Of a stretch of DNA of 64,000 nucleotides, positions 58,681-64,000 are shown in pieces. Position 1 is the stretch's first letter; the number at the start of each line of letters is the position of its first letter. Source of the DNA: Streptomyces coffeae (GTDB lineage Bacteria > Actinomycetota > Actinomycetes > Streptomycetales > Streptomycetaceae); NCBI RefSeq assembly GCF_016741875.1, contig NZ_JAERRF010000011.1, positions 1-64,000 on the forward strand. The letters are read 5' to 3'. Below the pieces are notes generated by a model. It saw nothing but the letters and a program-made list of their open reading frames with translations, had not been told where the DNA came from and did no database searches. The translations under genes were made by a program, and so were the position numbers.

Positions 58681-59639
58681 GCCGGCGGTCCGCCGCCCTC
58701 GCCTCCGGCCCGTACGCCCCGCCGGTCCCGGAGCGTGAGCAGACCGTGATCTCGGCCGACGGCAGTCGGCTCCACGCCGAGCTGTACGGCCCCGAGGACG
58801 CCCCCGCCGTGGTCCTCGCCCATGGCTGGACCTGCTCCACCGCCTTCTGGGCACCGGTGCTGCGCCGGCTGAGCGCCGATCACCGGGTGGTGGTGTACGA
58901 CCAGCGCGGCCACGGCCGCAGCCCGGCCCCGGGACCCGGCGGCTACAGCACCGAGGCGCTCGCCGACGACCTGGTGGCCGTGCTGGACCAGGCGCTGCCG
59001 CCGGGGCGGCGCGCCGTGGTGGTGGGCCATTCCCTGGGCGGGATGACGGTGATGGCCGCCGCCGGACGTCCGCAACTGCGCGAGCGCGCCGCCGCGGTGG
59101 TGCTGTGCAGCACCGGCGCCGCACGGCTGGTGGAGCGGGCGCGGGTGGTGCCGCTGCGCGCCGGGCGGCTGCGCACCCGGGTGCAGCGCGCGGTGCTGGG
59201 TTCGCGCGCCCCGCTCGGCCCGGTCAACCCGCTCGGCAAGCGGGTGCTGCGGTACGCGACGATGGGGCGCGGCGCGGAGCCCGCCATGGTGGAGGCGTGC
59301 GCGCGGATCGTGCACGCCTGCCCCCGTATCGTGCGCGCCGAGTGGGCCCATGTGCTCGCGGAGCTGGATCTCGACGCGCGGATCGCCGAACTCACCATGC
59401 CCGTGGCCGTGATCGTCGGCACCGCCGACCGGCTCACCCCGCCCGAGCATGCCCACGCCCTGGTGGCCGGGCTGCCGCGGTGCACGGGCCTCACCGAGCT
59501 GCCGGGGCTCGGCCATATGACCCCGGTCGAGGATCCGGCGGCGGTCAGCGGTGTGATCCGCGGCCTCGCCCTCGCCCATGGACAGCCGGCAGAACCGGTT
59601 GTGGAAGCAGCCCCCGACGCGGAGGAGCAGACGACATGA
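58677..59639 (+). CDS. Alpha/beta-fold hydrolase
   Basis: 320 residues from GTG 58677, overlapping the monooxygenase stop as GTGA. The oxyanion HG is in VVLAHGWTCSTAFW, the nucleophile elbow is GHSLGG with Ser119, the acid follows VIVGTADRLTPPEHA, and the catalytic His is in LPGLGHMTPVEDP. Following a Baeyer-Villiger enzyme, it would hydrolyse the ester formed. In the mymA-like arrangement the equivalent gene is a lipase/esterase. Confidence 0.9.
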   Translation: MSRRSAALASGPYAPPVPEREQTVISADGSRLHAELYGPEDAPAVVLAHGWTCSTAFWAPVLRRLSADHRVVVYDQRGHGRSPAPGPGGYSTEALADDLVAVLDQALPPGRRAVVVGHSLGGMTVMAAAGRPQLRERAAAVVLCSTGAARLVERARVVPLRAGRLRTRVQRAVLGSRAPLGPVNPLGKRVLRYATMGRGAEPAMVEACARIVHACPRIVRAEWAHVLAELDLDARIAELTMPVAVIVGTADRLTPPEHAHALVAGLPRCTGLTELPGLGHMTPVEDPAAVSGVIRGLALAHGQPAEPVVEAAPDAEEQTT

Positions 59640-60541
59640 GTGCGCGCAGGAGCCTGGACGGCAAGGTCGCGGTGGTGACGGGCGCGGCGCGGGGCGTCGG
59701 CGAACTGCTCGCCCGCAAGCTGTCCGCGCGCGGTGCCCGGGTGGCGCTGGTGGGGCTGGAACCGGACGGGCTCAAGCGGGTGTCGGAGCGGCTGATGACC
59801 GAGTCCGACCACTGGTGCGCCGATGTCACCGACTCCGAGGCGATGGCGCGGGTGGCGCGGGAGGTCGTGGAGCGCTTCGGCTCGGTGGACATCGTCTGTG
59901 CCAACGCCGGGGTGGGGCAGGCCGGTCCGTTCCTGGACACGGACGAGACGGACTGGCGGCGGGTGATCGAGGTCAATTTGCTGGGCAGTGTCACCACCGC
60001 GCGTGCGTTCCTGCCCGCGCTGATCGCCAGCCGTGGCTATCTGCTCCAGATCGCCTCGCTCGCCGCGATCACCCACGGGCCGATCATGACGGCGTACTGC
60101 GCGTCCAAGGCGGGGGTCGAGGCGTTCGCCCACTGTCTGCGGGCCGAGGTGGGTCACCGCGGGGTGCGGGTCGGGGTCGGCTATCTCAGCTGGACCGACA
60201 CCGACATGGTGCGCGGTGCCGACCGGGACGAGGTGATGCGGGAGTTGCGGCAGCGGCTGCCCTGGCCCGCGAACCGCACCTATCCGCTGGGCCCGGCCGT
60301 GGACCGGCTGGTGGCCGGGATCGAGCGCCGGTCGGCGCATGTGTACGCGCAGTGGTGGCTGCGTGGAATGCAGTCGGTGCGCGGCTATCTGCCCGCGATC
60401 ATCGGGACCATGGGCGGACGTGAGATGCGCCGCGCCGAGCCGCGGCTCGCGGCCACCCGCGGGGAGCGCGGCGGTCTGCTGGGGGAGGGCGGGGCGGCGG
60501 ACGAGCGGGCCCGCGCGGTGGGCACCCAGCGTCACCGGTAA
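59636..60541 (+). CDS. Short-chain dehydrogenase of the monooxygenase operon
   Basis: 301 residues from ATG 59636, overlapping the hydrolase stop. The cofactor motif is VVTGAARGVGELLARKLSAR; then ADVTDSEAMARVAREVVERF, the motif VDIVCANAGVGQAGPF, and the catalytic Tyr-Lys in TAYCASKAGVEAFAHCLRAE. The C-terminal extension of about 60 residues is typical of SDRs paired with BVMO genes. It could oxidise the alcohol product of the hydrolase or supply the ketone substrate. Confidence 0.9.
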   Translation: MSARRSLDGKVAVVTGAARGVGELLARKLSARGARVALVGLEPDGLKRVSERLMTESDHWCADVTDSEAMARVAREVVERFGSVDIVCANAGVGQAGPFLDTDETDWRRVIEVNLLGSVTTARAFLPALIASRGYLLQIASLAAITHGPIMTAYCASKAGVEAFAHCLRAEVGHRGVRVGVGYLSWTDTDMVRGADRDEVMRELRQRLPWPANRTYPLGPAVDRLVAGIERRSAHVYAQWWLRGMQSVRGYLPAIIGTMGGREMRRAEPRLAATRGERGGLLGEGGAADERARAVGTQRHR

Positions 60542-60662
60542 CGCTGTGTGGTCCGTGCTGACCTGCGCCTTCTCCATGAACACCGATCCGACATGCGGAG
60601 CGTGTCGCTGCGTGTAACTCTGGTCGGGCCCGACCCCCTTCACCCGATGAGGAGTGACACTC

Positions 60663-60965
60663 ATGGGCACGAGCGACGAGTTCAACGAGAAGGCTCAGCA
60701 GGGCAAGCGCAAGGCTCAGGGCGAGCGGAGCCGCCAGCAGCAGCGCGGTCAGAAGTCCGGTGAGCGCATGGAGGAGCGCGCCCGTCAGGACATGGGTGCC
60801 CGCCCCCAGGACCGGCCGCGGAACCGGCCCCAGGACCGTGAGCAGGCGCAGGCCAAGAGCCAGGAGCGCCGTCAGCAGGGCCAGGGCAGCATGAGCCAGG
60901 AACGCCGTCAGCAGGGCGAGGGCAGGGAGACGCGGGAACAGCAGGAGCCCTTCGAGGAGATGTGA
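60663..60965 (+). CDS. Small, highly charged disordered protein
   Basis: 100 residues from ATG 60663, with GAGGAG upstream. It is rich in Gln, Arg, Glu and Lys with no hydrophobic core. A repeat SQERRQQGQGSM / SQERRQQGEG is visible near the C-terminus. No domain is recognised. The composition recalls stress-related hydrophilins, but that is only resemblance. It stands alone and is followed by a strong terminator shared with the tricorn gene. Confidence 0.65.
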   Translation: MGTSDEFNEKAQQGKRKAQGERSRQQQRGQKSGERMEERARQDMGARPQDRPRNRPQDREQAQAKSQERRQQGQGSMSQERRQQGEGRETREQQEPFEEM

Positions 60966-61015
60966 CCTCCCGCGGCTGACGCCGGGGCGCCGCCCGGCCG
61001 GAGCCGAAGGGCAGC

Positions 61016-61047
61016 AAGGGGCGTGTCCGACGCGGGACACGCCCCTT
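61016..61047. terminator. Bidirectional hairpin terminator
   Basis: AAGGGGCGTGTCC and GGACACGCCCCTT arms around a six-base loop, between the convergent small-protein and tricorn genes. Confidence 0.85.
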
Positions 61048-61067
61048 GGCCGTGCGGCCGGTGTGGC

Positions 61068-64000
61068 TCAGTTCCCCTCGCGCGGCGGCAGTTTGGGGCG
61101 CCGCAGATCCGGGACGTCCGAGTAGTCGGGCGGTGTGGCCGCCGGATGGCGCTCCAGCAGATCCAGTGCGGTACGGACCGCGATGCCCAGCTGCGGATGG
61201 CGTCCCTCGGCCCAGTCCAGCGGGGAGCGGAGCACCTCGATGTCCGGCTCCACACCGTGGTTCTCCACGCCCCACCCGTAGGCGTCGAACCACGCGGCGT
61301 TCATCGGCACGGTGATCGCCGTACCGTCGGCGAGGAGATGACGGCCGGTCATCCCGACCACCCCGCCCCAGGTGCGCCGCCCCACCACCGGGCCGATGCC
61401 CTGGAGCTTGATCGCCGCGGTGATCATGTCGCCGTCGGAGGAGGTCATCTCGTCGGCGACGGCCACGATCGGCCCGCGCGGCGCGTTGCTGGTGTAGGAC
61501 ACCGGCTGCGCGTTGCGGGTGAGGTCCCAGCCCATCACCGTGCGGGTGAGCTTCTCGACCACCAGCTCGCTGATGTTGCCGCCCGCGTTGCCCCGGACGT
61601 CCACGATCAGCGCGGGCAGCGACATCTCCCGGCGTAGGTCCCGGTTGAACTGGGCCCAGCCCGAACCGCCCATATCGGGGATGTGCAGATAGCCGCACCG
61701 CCCGTCGCTCAACTTCCGGACCACCGCGCGGCGTTTGGCCACCCAGTCCTGGTAGCGCAGCGGCCGGTCGTCGATCAGCGGGACGACCGCGACCCGGCGC
61801 GGCGGCCCCTCCCCGTCGGCCGATACGAAAGTGAGCTCCACCGTGGTGCCGCCCGCGGCGGTCAGCAGCGGATACGGCCCCGCCAGCGGATCCACCGGGC
61901 GTCCGTCGACATGGGTGAGCGTGGCGCCCTCCCGGATGCCCGCCCCCGCCAGCGGTGAGCGCGCCCGGGAGTCGGAGGACTCCCCGGGCAGGATGCGGGA
62001 GAGGACCCAGGCGCCGTCCTTGGTGCGGGTCAGGTTGGCGCCGAGCAGTCCGATGGGGCGCTGGTAGTGGGCCGGGCCCTCGTTGCGCCGCGCGGGGCTG
62101 ACATAGGCGTGGGAGGTGCCCAGTTCGCCCATCACCTCGCGCAGCAGATCGGCGAACTCGTCGGGGGAGGCGACCCGTTCGACCAGCGGTCGGTACTGGT
62201 CGAGCACCGCGTCCCAGTCGATGCCGCACATCCGGGGCTCCCAGAAGTAGGCCCGGGTGATCCGGCCCGCCTCCTCGTACGCCTGCCGCCACTCGGCCGC
62301 CGGATCGACGGTGTGCTGGATCCGGCGCATGTCGATGTGGACGGTGGAGTCGCTGTCGCCGGACTCGGTGGCGGGCACCGCGCGCAGATCGCCCTCGTCG
62401 TAGACCACCAGCCGGGTGCCGTCGCCGCTGACCGCGAACCAGTCCAGCTCGTCTGCGAGTTCGGTGCGCTTGGCCTTGGCCAGGTCGAAGTGTTCCAGGG
62501 TGGGGCGGGCGGAGGTGTCGGCCGGATTGGCGAACGTCTCGCCGAGCGCACCGGAGATCGGCCAGCGCAGCCACACCAGCCCACCGCCGCTGACCGGGTA
62601 CAGCGAGGAGTACTTGGAGGCGGGCACCGGGAAGACGGTGACCCGGCTCGGCAGCCCCTCCACCTCGACCGTGACGGTGCCGTCGCCCTCGGCCGTGTCG
62701 TCGTCCGGGTCGAGCCCGCCCGCCGCGGGGCGCCCCTCGGGGGACAGCGCGAAGGGGGAGGGAGTCGCGGAGGACAGCGGTACGAGATAGGGGCGGCAGC
62801 CGAGGGGGAAGGAGAGGTCGCCGGTGTGCACGTCGTAGACCGGGTCGAAACCGCGCCAGGAGAGGAACGCCAGATAGCGGCCGTCGCTGGTGAAGACCGG
62901 TTCCTCGTCCTCGAACCGGCCGTTGGTCACATCCACCGTGGTCCGGTCCGACAGCCGGGCGATCTTGATCGAGCGCAGGGAACGCCCGATGCCCGGATGG
63001 GACCAGGCCAGCCAGGCGGAGTCGGGGGAGAAGGCGAGATCGCCCACCGGGCCGTTGAGCGACCGCACCAGCTCGGTGACCTCGCCGTCCCCGTCCGGGG
63101 AGGTGTCCACCAGCAGCAGCCGTCCGTCGTGGGAGGCCACCGCGAGCCGGGTTCCGTCCGGGGCGGGCTCCACCTCGTGCACCCGGCCCAGCTTCCCGGC
63201 GGCCAGCCGCCGCGGTTCGCCGGTCTCGGTGGCCCGCGGCAGATACCCGATCTGTATCGCGTCCTCGCCCTCGGCGTCCGTCACATAGGCCACCCGTCCC
63301 GTGGAGCCCAGGATCGCGGGCAGCCGCACCCGGACCCCGGGGGTGTCGGCGAGGGTGCGGGCTGGGCCGTCGCGGTGGGTCAGCCAGTACAGGCTGCCGC
63401 GGACGCACACCGCGCTGGCCCGCCCGGTGGCGTCCACCGACAGCGAGTCGACATGGGAGGCGGCCGCCACCTGGTAGGGCCGCCGCCCGGCCCGCGGTCC
63501 GCCCAGCCGTACGGCCAGTCTGCGCGGTACGGCGTCCGGGGCGAGGTCGTCCACCAGCCACAGCTCACCGGCGCACTGGTAGACCACGCGGGAGCCGTCG
63601 GTCGAGGCGTGCCGGGCGTAGAAGTCCTCGTGGTCGGTGTGGCGGCGCAGATCGGAGCCGTCGGGCAGACAGGAGTAGAGATTGCCGATGCCCTCGTGGT
63701 CGGAGAGGAAGGCGATCCGGCCGCCGACGAACATCACCGAGTCCAGATGGCCGCCCAGGTCGGGCACCAGCCGGGTGCCGTGCAGCCACAGCCGCCCCAT
63801 CGCCCCGCCCCGGTAGCGCTTCCAGGAGGCGGGCTCGTGCGGCGGCTTCCCGGTGAGCAGCAGGGTGCGGTGCTCGCCGTCCAGATCTGCCACCGCGATG
63901 TCGGAGACCGGCCCCCAGGGCAGCCGCCCGCCGGGGCTGCCGTCGGTGGACAGGCTGTAGGCCCAGGAGAAGTAGGAGAAGGGCTGGCCGTGGGAGGAGA
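61068..64000 (-). CDS. Tricorn-type protease (S41), N-terminus beyond window
   Basis: At least 977 residues, 5'-truncated by the window end. The frame continues through 63893 to the edge with SSHGQPFSYFSWAYSLSTDG and GGRLPWGPVSDIAVADLDGE, typical of streptomycete tricorn proteins, so an internal GTG at 63893 is not the start. Propeller repeats (SDHEGIGNLYSCLPDGSDLR; FTSDGRYLAFLSWRGFDPVY) precede a PDZ region (REGATLTHVDGRPVDPLAGP) and the S41 catalytic core. The core has GYLHIPDMGGSGWAQFNRDL, VDVRGNAGGNISEL and the nucleophile segment ADEMTSSDGDMITAA. Tricorn degrades oligopeptides released by the proteasome or other proteases in the cytoplasm. Confidence 0.92.
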   Translation of the reverse strand, partial: SSHGQPFSYFSWAYSLSTDGSPGGRLPWGPVSDIAVADLDGEHRTLLLTGKPPHEPASWKRYRGGAMGRLWLHGTRLVPDLGGHLDSVMFVGGRIAFLSDHEGIGNLYSCLPDGSDLRRHTDHEDFYARHASTDGSRVVYQCAGELWLVDDLAPDAVPRRLAVRLGGPRAGRRPYQVAAASHVDSLSVDATGRASAVCVRGSLYWLTHRDGPARTLADTPGVRVRLPAILGSTGRVAYVTDAEGEDAIQIGYLPRATETGEPRRLAAGKLGRVHEVEPAPDGTRLAVASHDGRLLLVDTSPDGDGEVTELVRSLNGPVGDLAFSPDSAWLAWSHPGIGRSLRSIKIARLSDRTTVDVTNGRFEDEEPVFTSDGRYLAFLSWRGFDPVYDVHTGDLSFPLGCRPYLVPLSSATPSPFALSPEGRPAAGGLDPDDDTAEGDGTVTVEVEGLPSRVTVFPVPASKYSSLYPVSGGGLVWLRWPISGALGETFANPADTSARPTLEHFDLAKAKRTELADELDWFAVSGDGTRLVVYDEGDLRAVPATESGDSDSTVHIDMRRIQHTVDPAAEWRQAYEEAGRITRAYFWEPRMCGIDWDAVLDQYRPLVERVASPDEFADLLREVMGELGTSHAYVSPARRNEGPAHYQRPIGLLGANLTRTKDGAWVLSRILPGESSDSRARSPLAGAGIREGATLTHVDGRPVDPLAGPYPLLTAAGGTTVELTFVSADGEGPPRRVAVVPLIDDRPLRYQDWVAKRRAVVRKLSDGRCGYLHIPDMGGSGWAQFNRDLRREMSLPALIVDVRGNAGGNISELVVEKLTRTVMGWDLTRNAQPVSYTSNAPRGPIVAVADEMTSSDGDMITAAIKLQGIGPVVGRRTWGGVVGMTGRHLLADGTAITVPMNAAWFDAYGWGVENHGVEPDIEVLRSPLDWAEGRHPQLGIAVRTALDLLERHPAATPPDYSDVPDLRRPKLPPREGN

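Noticed and set aside
63866-63893. GTG at 63893 as the tricorn start
   Set aside because: The frame continues upstream to the window edge with conserved-looking tricorn sequence, so the true start is outside.
1-64000. CRISPR arrays, rRNA operons, transposase or insertion sequences
   Set aside because: No regularly spaced repeats, rRNA-like sequence or transposase motifs were seen; the only mobile DNA supported is the integrative element at the left.

Overview
The window is very GC-rich, with strong third-position bias, frequent GTG/TTG starts and GTGA/ATGA gene overlaps. It carries a complete desferrioxamine locus, hrdD, a sepX-like gene and secreted proteases. All of this points to a Streptomyces (or very close actinomycete) chromosome. 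No CRISPR array or rRNA is visible.

Region 1 (1-9973) is the end of an integrated conjugative element. On the minus strand a tight operon encodes a small pilin-like protein, a TrbL-like polytopic protein, PrgI and the start of a VirB4-like ATPase, so the transfer machine is of type IV secretion type. Next come a minus-strand HTH gene and a plus-strand block: an MTase-like protein, an SPPY-type DNA methyltransferase, a frameshifted cytosine-5 methyltransferase, a small accessory protein and a large serine recombinase. The recombinase frame runs into a tRNA-Arg(CCT) gene, so its last 20 codons are antisense tRNA sequence. The tRNA is the presumed attachment site and marks the right end of the element.

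Region 2 (10.1-20.2 kb) has an SMI1/KNR4 gene, an ECF (SigE-family) sigma factor with a coupled membrane protein, and then the desferrioxamine operon desE-desF-desA-desB-desC-desD, read leftwards from one iron box upstream of desE.

Region 3 (20.2-30.1 kb) is regulatory and accessory: a TetR gene divergent from two small membrane proteins, an M6-type secreted metalloprotease, a second TetR gene with paired operators next to an EmrB/QacA-type exporter, MarR divergent from an extradiol (LigB) dioxygenase, a questin-oxidase-like protein, a small membrane protein, and hrdD, which is preceded by a textbook SigR promoter.

Region 4 (30.2-42.9 kb) holds an SDR, the fructose operon (DeoR regulator, fruK, fruA), a thioredoxin-reductase-like flavoprotein, a P1/NylC-type Ntn peptidase, a truncated acyl-CoA-synthetase-like gene, mscL, an SAF-domain protein, MTA phosphorylase, an FmdB zinc ribbon with a poly-serine tail and a K+/H+ antiporter.

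Region 5 (43.0-52.0 kb) has a membrane-anchored penicillin-acylase-family enzyme, 5-formyl-THF cyclo-ligase and the galU-moeA-moaC-mogA-GNAT-sepX locus. That order matches the actinobacterial Glp/receptor cell-division locus, so the 'moeA' may be a division protein. tRNA-Ala(CGC) follows.

Region 6 (52.2-64.0 kb) has a LysE exporter, two secreted trypsin-like proteases, exonuclease III, MerR, a three-gene Baeyer-Villiger monooxygenase/hydrolase/SDR operon resembling mymA, a small disordered protein and a tricorn protease cut by the window edge.
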